In this document: positions 9,854-21,479 of the stretch, piece by piece
How positions within the stretch are numbered: the stretch's first letter is position 1
Layout: each line of letters opens with the position of its first letter
Assembly: GCA_036873755.1 (NCBI GenBank)
Contig: JAVTVY010025123.1
Span: 1 to 64,000, forward strand
DNA length: 64,000 nucleotides
From: Hanleya hanleyi
Taxonomy: Eukaryota > Mollusca > Polyplacophora > Lepidopleurida > Hanleyidae
Reading direction: 5' to 3'
The notes under the pieces: model-generated
The model's database searches: none
The model's input: the letters and a program-made list of their open reading frames with translations, nothing else
Told to the model about the DNA's origin: nothing
Program-made: the position numbers and the translations under genes

Positions 9854-12774
9854 CTGACATCCTTGAAAACATGATGATCACCTATCTGGCAATAAAAACA
9901 ACTTTTTTTTTCGATTCGGTTCGATTCTCGGACTTGATGAGACATGTCGAACAAAACAGATGTTCGGTTTATTGGCGCCCTAATTCTATATGGAGAACGG
10001 ATGACTACTGGCTACTGAATGGCGGCCTGACGCTAAAAACTCGTTGATATTTGTTAGAATAACATGCAATTAGCTAGACACTTTCTAGCCATAGCGTGTA
10101 CGGATCTCACAAGGAATACGATCATGATGTTATTGCAAGGATTGGTGAATATAATTGAAACTATTCAGCTGAACAGATCAAATGTCTGACTGAAGTTTAT
10201 ACAATATAATAGAATTAGACCCTATCTTATTTTTCTATCGACTTGCATATAGCTTGTGTATCATGTGGCGCAGAGTTATGTTGACGAAACCCAGCAGCTC
10301 TGATTACTTTCCTGATCAGCTTCGGTGTAGTTGTTTGAGTGGCACCAACTTGAAAACTGTGTTAATTGAACGGACAGTCACCGCATACTAATCCAATAAC
10401 ATGGCACTGGAATGGCTGAGCAAACGAAATGCCACAAACTGTTTCATCGAATATATTTTACACTGATAGTGAAGCAGTAAAATTGGACAATTCTCGCTGT
10501 TCTAAAATATAGAGACAGAGGGTTGTTTTTCCCATTTGTAAGCGTCCCTAACGTACATCATGCGTGTATGTTAACCCCGTGTACATGCTTTATTAGCATA
10601 TAGCATGCAGACATAATCTGTTAATTTAACATGCAGCAGAAATGTAAATCCTATAATAGAGATTGTTCCCAAGATGAACAATGTCAGAGCATGGGTAATT
10701 ACTTGAAGACCTCGCGTGGGCTAGGGTGCAAACTGGCAATTAACTTCTACTTGAACTATTTCGTACACGCAAATATGGTTATCACACTTTGCCCCAGTAC
10801 AATCTAACAATACGATTCTCCAATGCCCATCGGATTATGTTGCTATTTTCTAATCATCGCTCCGACTATGCCGTTGAAGTTGCCAAAACGAAAACAACCG
10901 GGTTTTATCATTTTCACTGGCGATGTCACACATTTCAAACGAAATGTAATTCCCATTCCAGCTGGCACCTGGCTATGGCAATAGGCGGTATTTGAATGTT
11001 GTCCGATGCCAGGCAGACTCGATACACCTTGGTCTAATCAGTATTGTATTTGGCCGGATATTGGGGACAAGAACAGCCACTATGTGTATATTACATAGTG
11101 GACAACGGCCCAGATGACGTACATATTGAAATTTATGGATCATAACTTGCTGACTTCCCGTGGAGGATGCGTATCGTCTTAATCATATTTAAAGCAACGG
11201 TTTCTTCTTCATATTTATGCAATTAATTGGGTGGATCCAACGGATCAATACATTAGGATGGGTTCTGTCGAAAACCTAATTCACACAGTTGAAAAAATGT
11301 ATTAATACACTGAATCAGGACTAGCTTAAAAACTACTGATAACAGAATGCATATTGATAAAGCTGTGAGGAGGAAGGGCTAAATGACAGAACTATATATT
11401 TGGACAGAATGAACAGAGAATAGGTTTAACAGCCTTACTTACATTCAATTTCCTACTAGAACACGCAAAGCTCTCAAATTGACGTCAGACGTTTCCTCAT
11501 AATGTTGGACGCTACAATTCAATTCACGTATAGCTTTTCCACTACGAAACGATGGTCACTCTGTCCAACATAAGCCAAAGTAGATTTGGAAACACATAAT
11601 TATTGTTTATACTAGAATGAATGTCATCGACAGTTGATAGGGCCTTTAAATCGGCTTGAAACATGCGACAAAAACGAATTTGAATTTCGTGTGTAAGATT
11701 TACCGGTAATATGTTTTAACTGAATAATAATGATTACACAAATTATTTTATATATAAAAAATACATTCTGGGAGTTTTCTACGACATGGTGTTTCTTCTG
11801 TATGACTTAAAACACAATTTTCGTGTGTTTTCCCTGTCCGAAATCGATAAATGAGACAAATGCGTATTTCACTCGCTCGGTTCTGGCATACGATAAATAG
11901 AACGGCGTCGTCGGCTTACAAAAATGCATGATTTGAAGTATTTCTTCTATTTCTTCAATTTGGTTCCTTTTTGACAATTTTATATTTCTTCAATTTGGTT
12001 CCTTTTTGACAATTTTATATAGGGTAATTGATGTAATGTTCATGTTATGTGGCTTCGGGAAGCTACTTGGTATTTTGTCTAAGCAATCGTTCATCTTGAA
12101 TCGCAAATACATTACGATTGATTCTTCGTAGCTTGAGATTCAGTGTGTTGGCATACATATATATGGGACCGGTCCACCAGACAGCAATGATAAGTGAAAA
12201 AGTTTGACCATGGGGATTCTCATAATCTCCGAATACAATTTTGCCCAACGAACCATAAATCATATCGCAGATATTGTATTAACGGGTTTAATCAATTCTG
12301 ATTAATGTGGTTGAATGTCCTATTTGTTTGCGTACAAGCGATTAATGTTGTATTCTTTACAGAACAGCAAAGTTTTGAGATTTTTAAGTTTGTCCAGCGT
12401 AAGTTCCAGTAACTCAACACAAGCGGTGGCAATATGAGTAACGTAAATAGTGACTTGACTGAATCTGGATGATCTGTTTGTCTTCACAAGAGATAGGTTT
12501 GGTTCTTGGGATGCATTTAGATATGATGCGGCCAGAATGTTGACCTGTGGGGTTATGTGCTTTCTTGTCAGTACTCCGGCATCATTTCCAACCAACATTA
12601 TGTACGGCGTTTAGTTGTAAGTGAATCTCCTAATTATTTCCACTGCCGATATGAGAAAATTATTTCGGGTTTTCAACTACATTCGTCTGAAAGACCACAT
12701 CTGTTGCCTAGCCTTTCTCAAACCAAATGATTAATCGCAATAGGCAATACAAGTACATGTAAATGGCATACAAT
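9854..12774. other. No gene seen; minor structures only
   Basis: Mostly unique AT-rich sequence. There is a perfect 9-bp hairpin at 11,077-11,101 (CCACTATGT / ACATAGTGG, 7-nt loop) and an exact 35-bp tandem duplication starting at 11,948. An ORF-like stretch at 12,320-12,598 (minus strand) shows no domain. A GA-rich run lies at about 12,776-12,798. Confidence 0.5.
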
Positions 12775-13255
12775 CGAGAGAGAGAGAGGGGGGAGGGAGT
12801 TTAATGGCGCGTTCATCAATAGTTCAGCTATATAGCGACGATCAATTCTTATATTTTAAATATATGTTACTAGTTTTATATTATATATTTATCATATTTC
12901 ATTTAATAATATTTACTAATGCTGTACATACATTTGAACAAAAACAAGTCAACAACCCAGCAATCAAGAAATAATCAACACAACACACCAAAATGCAAGC
13001 ACATACATTAAAACTTATGCAACAAACCGGTTTCTTAATTACAGCCTTCTTTTACTCGAATAAAAGATCTTCTAAAGTAATTGCTTGATTAAAAGAATCG
13101 TTTACAATCTTAAAATATATACATTCGATCAGAATGTGTTTGACTGTGAGATATTCGTGGCATGGAATTACAAGCGTCTGGTCCGTCATTCATAATTCAG
13201 AAGTCGTCCATTAAAGAATATCCGCATCCGTAATCCAAAGACCTATTCCATATTC
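12775..13255 (-). mobile_element. 3' fragment of I/Jockey-type LINE (copy A, distal part)
   Basis: Collinear with 25,960-26,290 at the 3' side of LINE copy B. Shared blocks include TTCAGCTATATAGCG, CAACACAACACACCAAAA, CATACA(T/C)TAAAACTTAT, CAACAAACCG and TCTTCTAAAGTA(A/G)TTGCTTGAT. It stops where the Penelope-like copy 2 begins, and LINE sequence resumes at 15,001. The simplest reading is one LINE copy split by the Penelope-like element. Confidence 0.65.
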
Positions 13256-14990
13256 CACACAACAGTATTAGCACCAAATGCAAAAAGACGTGCATACACA
13301 TAGGCTAGTTTCCTGCCAAAGAGAAGCGGTCAACAGTTTTCAATGACGCCGGCAAGACATCATGATGTTCCAAAAATATCAAATCCGTATCGCTGATCAG
13401 TATTCTTAATCCATAATATTCGTTGTAAAGTCGTCATCTAAAGAATGATGTATCTCAGTCACGCTTTGATTGTGACTGTTCATATGAGTACCATGAGGAT
13501 CTTGAAGTACATGGGTTCATACGGCCCCTAGCCCCGGGTTAAGCGGAATTAGACACAAGTTACGAAACGTAACGCCATAGATCTTGCACGCTACGCTCGT
13601 ATTTTGCTATCAGCATGCGATATCGCCAAATTTGAGAAACTCTGAGTGGAGGCGCTTGGTGGTGTAGCCCTGTTTTATAAGTTTCTGCAACAATGTTTTG
13701 TGACGTTAATTAAAATCGTCACATTTAACACAGGATCTAGCAAATGCTACTAGGCGTGATATGTATACCCCATATGCAGGTCCCACTGGAATATTACTGT
13801 CCAGAAAGGGATAGTTTACGATGTAGAAATTGTAATCATCTCTTTTGTCATACAGTCGACGAGAGAGAAGGCCCGCTTCATTTTTTTTATGGAGATATAG
13901 GTCTAAATATGATGTGCCTGTAGGGCTATCTGTAGTTTCCTTCAAATCCAGTGAAGGTGGACATATATCCTTCACTGCGTCATCTATATAACGATTATTC
14001 ACAGGGAGAAGATCGTCTATATGTATATAGCGTTTGGTGAATGAGAAGGAACGGGCTTTGAATGGATCGGTTTTTGAAAGCGCCTGCATATAATCATATT
14101 CATAAGAGAACAGATATTGGTCAGCCAACAGGGGTGCACAATTAGTACCCATTGGAATACCTATATGCTGTTGATATATTGTGTTGCCAAATTTCACATA
14201 GATATTTTTAGTGAGAAATTCAAGCAACTCTATCAACAAAGAAACATCCCATGAATGATACCTCTGGTATGTAGTAGAGATAAAGAATGCTTTATGGCTT
14301 CCTACATTAATATATCTACGATCAGTTTTCTTGAACACAGACACTATTAATGATCTTAGACGGTCAATAAGGTCCTGATGAGGGATTGTAGTATAGAGAG
14401 TCGAGAAATCCCATGTGGACACATGTCTGTACGGTATGTGGCCTTTAGCATCAACTTCGTCGGTAAGACATTTTGAGTTTTTCAATATCCACATACATTC
14501 AACGCCAGAGTTTTTAGAAATAGTAGGGCAATACCTTTCCCAAAATGCTTTTACCTCATGAAGGGCCCTCGTCAACAGGGTTGAAAGAAGCTTGGCGGTG
14601 CAGCTTCTAGAAACAGCATTAGAGTAATTGAATATTTTGGTGACTATAGATTTAGTATACTTATATGAAATGCAAGGAGGTTCTGTGAACTTAAAATAGT
14701 TTGGCACAGTGTTGCGTACCTCTGGATCATGTCCAGTCCTTTATCTAGGTAGCTGAGTTACAAGAAAAGCCGATCTTGGGATGTTTCGATTATGTTCACT
14801 GGATGATACAACCGAAAATACGCTATATCTTGACATACTTCAGTGATTTTGGGTGGTATTATATTTCCTGAAGACGCAGATTGTTGTATATCTCTGGCTA
14901 TGTGATTTAAAGCTCTCAGAGGTAACACATACAGAACTGTACGTAAGCTATGTGTACTATTGGGTGTGTTAGTTAAACCCACTAAGTAAT
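13256..14990 (-). mobile_element. Penelope-like element copy 2, inserted within LINE copy A
   Basis: Homologous to 5,475-6,840 in the same orientation and more complete on its 5' side. Boundaries are estimated: one from the end of similarity to LINE copy B, the other from where LINE sequence resumes at 15,001. It contains the 333-codon RT relic described separately. Confidence 0.65.
13706..14707 (-). pseudogene. Penelope-like reverse transcriptase, 333-codon open stretch (copy 2)
   Basis: This is the longest Penelope-type reading frame in the window. In order it has NSGVECMWIL, the RT motif A region (STWDFSTLYTTIPHQDL), the motif B region (GIPMGTNCAPLLADQYLFSY), the catalytic motif C and a C-terminal SYLDLYLH segment. 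Motif C is damaged: an in-frame duplication inserts two residues, giving RYIHIDDLL where copy 1 has RYIDDLLAV. The frame stops at TAA after KCDDFN, where copy 1 has CAA and continues about 50 residues. The copy is therefore inactive. RT family membership is by motif recognition; the clade is not assigned, and no endonuclease domain is attached. Confidence 0.82.
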
Positions 14991-15000
14991 TTAAACCACA

Positions 15001-15035
15001 GCATCAATCTGTTGACGAAAACTACGATCATATAA
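15001..15035 (-). mobile_element. LINE copy A fragment ending in the target site of a MITE
   Basis: CATCAATCTGTTGACGAAAA at 15,002 matches 26,568 in copy B, where the sequence runs straight on from CGACCATATAATTGTAG. Here it breaks after CATATAA and resumes at 15,675. Confidence 0.7.
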
Positions 15036-15674
15036 AAATCCATTAAAGGACGAAAATCAATAATGTTACCAAATTTAGTAATAAATTGCCAATTTGAATG
15101 TTTCTTTACTGAAATCAATAACAATGCTCTGACCGTGTTGGTGTTTGCTGTTGTTAATCTTTATTAACTTCCTGGTTGCTCATTTTTACATTTTTTTTAA
15201 TTATAACCCAGTTTTCTGCGAGCTGAATATGCAACATTTGCGTTATGTTTTTAGTGATTACCTCTCTATCTTAGTTTTCACGCAAACTAGACCACAAATG
15301 TAGGTATGGTTATAATTTGTCGTTTTTCATTACTTGAACTTCTCTCGGAATGTGGCTAATTAACTTATGTTCAATATGTTCAGCTTAGCGTGGTAGTCTT
15401 GTTCAATTGTCGAAATCCTTCGTTGAGGAGCGAAAAGGTGGCTATTTCAGCTAAGGGAGATAACTGCTGCAGTCGAATTGTTTTCTTCGTTACTCTTTTT
15501 AGTAACTTCTAAAATCAAATTCAAATTTGTGTTACTGTTTTCAGTAGCAGTTTTTTATATCACTTGAAACAGTCGCGTTATTCAAAATTGTGTTTCGTTA
15601 TTGTTTATATTATCGATTTGTTAGCTCGTTATCAAATATAATGACGTTACTCAAATTCGTACTTAACTGGACTG
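15036..15674. mobile_element. Nonautonomous Tc1/mariner-like MITE, 639 bp
   Basis: Flanked by TATAA at 15,031-15,035 and 15,675-15,679. The sister LINE copy B contains the uninterrupted site CATATAATTGTAG, so the insertion is read directly. The right end as reverse complement begins CAGTCCAGTTAAGTACGAAT. The left end is a diverged version (ATCCATTAAAGGACGAAAAT), and similarity continues for about 50 bp. CAGT-initial ends plus a TA-containing duplication fit Tc1/mariner-type elements. No transposase ORF is present. A mollusc-type AAGGGAGATAACT motif lies inside at about 15,452. Confidence 0.7.
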
Positions 15675-16319
15675 TATAATTGTAGAATGTTCAAAATGGT
15701 GGGGTGAGTTGACATTCCACTCTCAATCGTTTGAAGGCTGAAAGTGAATCTGAGAATATGACGTATTTTCAGCCTATAGCAGACCCAATACCTTCTAAAG
15801 CTAACAATAGAGCTTTGGCTTCGGCAGTGAAAATCGAACTTTTCCTGAAAGTCGACAGGTTTTAGTTTCGGAACCAAAGATATTAGCACCCACTACTCGC
15901 TCATCATCTCTAGAACCATCTGTATAAATAGCTTGATGCGATCTGCAGTTTTTTCACAATAAACCAAATTATTGTGTATACACTAGATAGCTCGTGTCTG
16001 CCTTTTTATATTTCGTCATTGTGATATCCACTTCTGGTCTGGCCAACTGCCATGGTGAAACTGGTAAGAGCTTGTTAGGTAAAATTTGACTAAGCTTAAT
16101 ACCAGCTGCTACAATGTGTGGTTTCATACGAATTCCAAGAGGTGGAATAATGGAGGGCTTCTCTAAATACAAATCTACGTATTGAGGGTTGAAAGCACAG
16201 TTACATGTAGGATTTGGGCGATTAGAAAGAAATTTTGTGAAAAATTGCAGCGCTAGTTTAATTCTTCGAATTTCTGAAGGAGATTCATCTGCTTCGACAA
16301 TTGTAAACAATAGAGACAT
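15675..16319 (-). pseudogene. LINE copy A: RNase H and RT-RNase H linker relic
   Basis: The minus-strand piece 16,319-15,969 carries the conserved linker of this LINE type: SPSEIRRIKLALQFFTKFLS, then CAFNPQYVDLYLEKPSIIPP and IRMKPHI. It ends in TKYKKADTSYLVYT, which opens the RNase H region. Downstream, the reverse complement of 15,960-15,690 contains the RNase H core (equivalent to IFTAEAKALLLALEG in copy B) with frameshifts. A terminal RNase H domain after the RT is typical of I-type and some related non-LTR retrotransposons. Confidence 0.72.
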
Positions 16320-17550
16320 AGTCTAGTTTAGAACGAATAAGTGATCGATATAAATGGAGAAGCGTCTACTGATCTTCTCTCCACTTATAGCTGGCAACTA
16401 CCGCCAACAAATCAAGAGCTTTTGTATGCGGTAAGAACGTTAATCGGTGATCAAACAATATTCCTAAGAATGTGACTTCTTTTGCTACCTTGATTTCAGT
16501 TCCGTCTAATGTAAATACTGGATCTTTGTGCTGGAAATACATTCAACAAAAGTGTATACAATTTGTCATTCCCCTTGAGAACTCGAAACCATTTTCCAGA
16601 GACCATTTCTGAATTCTATTCAGACAAACTTGTAATGTTCTCTCAATGTTCTGTATACTTTTTCCACTATACGATATGTTGAAATCATATACAAACAGTG
16701 AACCGTCAATTGATTTATTAAAAAACTGCTCAGCTGTTGATCTTGATACTAAAAAGACTAGTAGACAAAATACTACCTTGCGGGACACCTTGATCTTGAT
16801 CGAAATGATCAGACATGGTTGAACCCAACCGAACTTGAAATTGTCCATCATTCAGAAAGTTGGAAATAAAAATAGGTAAGCGGCCTTTTAAATCCATAGT
16901 ATGAAGGACTTTTTAAATCCTGTATTACCAAGTAGTGTCATAGGCTTTTTCTTAATAAAAAAAAAGAAACCACATGTTCATTTTTTTGCGAAAGCATCCT
17001 TGACATATGAATCTAACTACTAGTAAATGGTCACTGGTTATTCTATTTTTACGGAAGCCAACTTGAATGTCAGTAAGTTTTGTTTTCAGTTTCAAGGTAC
17101 CAACCAAGGCGATCATTTTTCGAGCGTTCCATTGTTTTCAATCATAGCTAGGCAGTGCAATTGGACGATAATTACCGGGATCTGTATGGTTACAGCTAGG
17201 TTTTGGGACCGGTATGAAGTCGATAATGAATATTATCAAGGGCCTGCAGAAGAATCGTTTGCTTTCACGAGATATGCATGAGGTTCGTTCCATGAAAACA
17301 AAGCGTTATAGCATTCACGGTTATTGGAGGAAAATTTTATTTCATTTTTCTCTTCTCTTTGTTGGAAATTTTCAAATTTAGGTACATAGTTTTTGGCAAT
17401 TGGTTCGCCTATCTTGTTTGTTATTTCAACTCTGTCAGTTATCACCTGATTTCCATCATTGAGATGATAAACACTGGACTTGGAGCTCTTACATTCAATT
17501 TTGTGAATCATGTTCCAACCATTTGTTATAGGAGTATGTGTATTGATCAT
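16320..17550 (-). pseudogene. LINE copy A: reverse transcriptase relic with altered catalytic motif
   Basis: The linker before the RT (17,550-17,236) reads TPITNGWNMIHKI through EIKFSSNNRECYNALFSW and ends ANDSSAGP. The RT C-terminal part (16,851-16,543) contains LFVYDFNISYSGKS where copy B has LFVDDFNISCSGKS; the first catalytic aspartate of the FVDD motif is replaced by tyrosine. The piece ends NGFEFSRGMTNCIHFC, the expected motif D region. The RT core between them is shortened and frameshifted. This copy cannot encode an active RT. Confidence 0.75.
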
Positions 17551-17588
17551 AGAAACATAATTTTTCTAAGAATCACGTTTGTTCTGTT

Positions 17589-18388
17589 TCATGGTTCAAC
17601 ATTATTGAAATAGTCCGTTTGTAGTTTTCGTAAACAAAGCTTTTCAAAATCTAGCCAATTTGCTCTCTTAAACTTATATCTTGTTAAAGGAGGGTCACCA
17701 GCTGAATGAACAGCTTTTAAAACAGTTGGAAAGTGATCACTTCCGCAACGGTCATCATGAACAGACCAAGAAAATGCATCGAGTATAAGAAGGTCGCCAA
17801 TTGAGATACATGTATCTAATGCTGAATAGGTTCCATGGGCCGAGAACAAATGTGTATAAGAACCATCATTAAAAATACACCAAGAATTATTTGATATAAA
17901 TTCTTCAAGAATGTTTCCTTTACGGTTCTCTTCATTATTCCAAAAGTTACTACGGCCGTTAAAATCAGCTATCAATAAACAAGGTTAGGGAGCTGATCGT
18001 AAAGATTCTGAAGTTCACTAAGAGAGAGACCTCCAGACGAAGGTATGTACACCGTGCATAATGTGAATACAAAATTCAAAGTAACACGAACTGCTACAGC
18101 TTGTAAATCCGTTTCCAAATCCATAGGGCTATGTAAAACACCTATTTTAACAGGTATTGAAGAGCCGCCTTGCAAATCATAGGAATGATAACGTGTATAT
18201 TGCCATAACTCAAATTTATTTTTATCTGCTTCTTTGAGAAAAGTTTCATTCAAACAGGGAGCTGAGGGTTCATAATCCTTATTTAACAACTGAAGCTCAT
18301 TTGAATTTGGCCTAACTTCTTTGCAGTTCGTTGAAGGAGAGTTTGGAGACTGAGCCATTTTTAGTCTGTATGAAGAAATAACACACAA
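17589..18388 (-). pseudogene. LINE copy A: APE-type endonuclease relic
   Basis: Two overlapping minus-strand pieces. The N-terminal part (18,388-17,972) reads NSNELQLLNKDY, then a degraded NETFLKEAD where the catalytic QETFL-type glutamate motif sits, then LQAVAVRVTLNF and VYIPSSGGLSLSELQNLYDQ. The C-terminal part (17,975-17,589) carries IADFNGRSNFWN (the GDFN motif with G to A), LDTCIS, FSWSVHDDRCGSDHFP (the catalytic SDH) and NWLDFEKLCL. Motif order matches the APE-like endonuclease of I/Jockey LINEs. A frameshift separates the two pieces. Confidence 0.8.
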
Positions 18389-18418
18389 GACCGCACAGAC
18401 TAGGAAAAAGAGTGTCGA

Positions 18419-18788
18419 TTATGGACGTTTAATTAAAGGTCTTCTCCTCTGGCTGTTCTTATATCTTTTCTGCTCTTCTCGCAAATGCTGCATAGCTTTG
18501 TCTTTATTGCCATAAATTTCTTGCTCTCTCTTCAGTTCACATTTCCTTTTCGACCTCTGGTTTAAGGAAGATTTGCCGGGTCGCTCATCATCACAAGATG
18601 TATCTATGTTCTTAGCAACCGCGTCATTATCTGGAGTGGGGTTCATAGGTGTATCCGTGCCGAGAACGGAGTTATCATCTTCCTCTTCACCTTGTTTTTC
18701 ACCTTCCATGAGTAGCTCATTGCTAGCTTCATCACCTGTGAACTCCTCGATTACATCATCACCAGGAATTAAGTTCCTGTTTAGTGAA
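18419..18788 (-). pseudogene. Acidic-repeat ORF, C-terminal portion
   Basis: Encodes an acidic stretch (DDVIEEFTGDEASNELLMEG, then EEEDD) followed by a basic tail (NQRSKRKCELKREQEIY and NSQRRRPLIKRP). Its first part matches the repeat unit of the ORF beyond 19,025. The reading frame, modulo three, is the same as that ORF and as the endonuclease piece beginning at 18,388. It ends only 30 bp before the endonuclease ORF. It is probably the ORF1 or N-terminal region of LINE copy A. No zinc knuckle or RRM is seen, so the assignment rests on position and frame. Confidence 0.5.
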
Positions 18789-19025
18789 TCAACGATACGA
18801 AGTTGATATTTTTGGAACATCATGATGTCTTGCCGGCATCATTGAAAACTGTTGACCACTTCTCTCTTGCAGAAACTAGCCTATGCTTATGTATACTACG
18901 ATTGTCTTTTTTGAATTTGGTGCTAATACTGTTATATGGAAAATGGAAAAGGTTTTTGGATTAGGGACGCGGATATTTTTAATGAACATCTGCTGAATTA
19001 TGAATAACGGACCAGACGCTTGTAA
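18789..19025 (+). mobile_element. Inverted fragment spanning the LINE/Penelope junction
   Basis: The reverse complement matches 13,160-13,400 across the point where LINE 3' sequence meets the Penelope-like 3' flank. Shared blocks include ACAAGCGTCTGGTCCGT, CATAATTCAG, AACAGTATTAGCACCAAAT and ACATCATGATGTTCCAAAAA. It interrupts the acidic-repeat ORF. Because it contains the composite junction, it probably formed after the 13.2-kb junction existed. Confidence 0.7.
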
Positions 19026-19519
19026 TCGGAAATAGAACTAATATCTTCATCTTCACCTCCTTCTTCATCTACTGACGGTAGTTCATTTCTAGTATCATTT
19101 TTGGTGAGCTCTGTAATCACATCATTATCTCGGGTGAAGTTCAAGTTACCACCAGAATACACAGGTGTAGAACTAATATCTCCATCTGCATCTCCTCTTT
19201 CATCTACTAAGGGTAGTTCATTTCTAGTCTCATCTTTGGTGAGCTCAGTTTCCATATCAGCATCTGAGGTAAAGTTCAAGTTACCACCATAATGCACAGG
19301 TGTTTGTTCTCTACGACTGTCGTTTACAGCGAGTATAGTAGTATCATTGCTGAGCATTTGATTGTCAATGACAACACTGTCGTTCTCTACTTTGGACAGA
19401 GAATGACGAGTTTTTGGATCTACAATCCTCACAGACTCATTTTCTTTAGACTCCCGATCACGTAGCATATTTTCCGGACTTTCATCCATTTTATTCCTCT
19501 TGGTGAGTGGACCAGGCAT
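19026..19519 (-). pseudogene. Acidic-repeat ORF, N-terminal portion
   Basis: A 173-codon frame (with its last residues inside the inverted fragment), starting MPGPLTKRNKMDESPENML. It contains two copies of a roughly 45-residue acidic repeat: PVHYGGNLNFTSDADMETEL and PVYSGGNLNFTRDNDVITEL, each followed by a TRNELP(L/S)VDE block and an acidic DISS end. A third, diverged copy lies in the C-terminal portion. Composition predicts an intrinsically disordered, acidic protein. The frame is open upstream of the chosen ATG, so the start is uncertain. A host gene exon is the main alternative to LINE ORF1. Confidence 0.5.
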
Positions 19520-20631
19520 GTCAAAAATGGAATTATCAACAGCTTCCTCATCAGAGAGCGCTGAGAATCTGTGAACATCTAAGAGGTATAGAAAGGTTAT
19601 CTCAGAGTGAAAATGGAAGGTTCCACTGTAAATTCGTTTTCTGTGGCATACATATCTTTATTTTCCTTTCTTTTCTTCATTGCACGGAATAACCCAATAA
19701 GCATAGAATACATCGAGATGCCGATCCAAAGCGTGCGATTGTTAGTACCGGAACAGGTGCAGAAAAATGATGCTGCGCTGTTGTACATCGATTTCATCGT
19801 TTATAATTATATCGTTTAATTGTAATTTACTGTCTGTTTATCCCTCTAGATGCACAATAGATATGTCAGATAGTCCAATCGGCTAAAATAAAAAAAAGTT
19901 CACCGCTTCTTAGTTGAATTTTGTCGAATTTTCACCTAAAACCCACGTGTACAGGTTGTGAGGAGCCGTAACTTTCACACTTTGTTTTTTTAATTGACGA
20001 AATTATGGTTTATACGAGTATGATTCTTGTGTGGATATAACCACCCGTATCCCTAATGTTCCGTGAAATACAGTTTATTATGAAATAATAGTTTGAGACT
20101 TTATCCAGGAATCACAAAACTCGGCCAGGTAGACAGATGACTCCGAGTGGAGCCCTTTATACCTCCAAGATCGAGCGAGTACCCCTAGAGGTGCACTATC
20201 GCTTGTATGCAGGGATTTATGTATATATACATATTTCTCCGTCCACAATTAATAATATCTAACATATAATGCAGTACTCCGTCGCATCGTCATTGACTCT
20301 GTTAGATGGGTGGCGGGATAATGATACAAATCTAATACTGTTCTGCGTTTGACATTTTCATCAGTATAGTGAGATTATAGTATTATAATGGTATACACAT
20401 TGGAAAATTAGCTTATACGTAATTAGCAAATTGTGCATTGGCGGAGTAAATGCTAATTGCATGTGGTTATTCTTTCTAGGGTCATGGTATATTGTAATTG
20501 CCTAAATTGAGGTTTTGAGGTATTATTCTCGACTGGCTCTTAATTATCCTACTGAATTACTATATCTATTTCATACATATACTTGCAAATGTATATAAAA
20601 CAACATTTGGTCTACACGTGCGCTGCGGTAA
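19520..20631. other. No gene seen
   Basis: AT-rich intergenic sequence with short ORFs lacking motifs. No RNA gene or tandem repeat was identified. Confidence 0.45.
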
Positions 20632-21270
20632 TTAGTAGGCCGGCCAAGAACACGAAATGTAACTTTTGATGGCATTGTTTGTTACAAATGGGTATCCATG
20701 CTAAATTAGTTCTTTGTGTGTTAGGGTTCAAGGTGGGAGGAGATACCACCTAGATTTTTGGACATTAAAGGTTATTTCAGGGTCACTTTTGGGGTTCAAT
20801 AAGGTCAAAATTGGCAAAAGACGTCCAAACTTTATTGCCATTGTGATGTTTGTTACCAAAGGCTATCTACGCTAAATTGGTTTTATATACTGTATGGCTT
20901 CAACACAGGTATGGCTAGCTCATTAATTATTGAAATTGAGGTCATTTTAGGGTCACATTACTAGGAAAATGAGGTCAAAATGATGGCAAATTCTGTTTTA
21001 TTTCATATATTTTGTGCTGTATGTTATTTACTTTTGTATGCTGTGTGGTTCAAGGTAGGGTGGATACTAAGACAACTTTGGCAATTTGAGTTCATTTCGA
21101 TGTCAAATAACATTCAAAGATGGCCAGAAGATGGGCCTTAAAACAATATAAAACATTTTTGTGTGAAATTCCTTGTAAAATAAATGGGTATCAAATTTGA
21201 AGTAGTTCTACGGGGTGAATTTTAGGATATTAACGTAGAGTAATTCAGTATCTTTTGTTTGTGAATTTTG
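20632..21270 (+). repeat. Foldback element, left arm (about four 166-bp subunits)
   Basis: The motif at about 20,673 (GGCATTGTTTGTTACAAATG) recurs at about 20,839 as a diverged copy, and weaker copies follow towards 21,060. Each subunit includes a stretch with GTTCAAGG(T/C) and one with GGTCA-rich sequence. These subunits are the inverse of those in the right arm. Confidence 0.65.
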
Positions 21271-21479
21271 GCAACATCCATTCACTTATAGACTGGACCT
21301 TCCCGATCTAGATAATTGTTGGTCCGAAGCTTTCATTCTCGAGCTTGAAGCAGTTTGAGTTTTGACTCTTTTTGGCCTGGCTAAACATTCGCGGTATCAC
21401 CGGAATGATCAAAAATCGAGAGCAAAGACTTTCCGTAGTTTTGGAATATTATATTTAGCTAATTTTGAGCCTATTTCTG

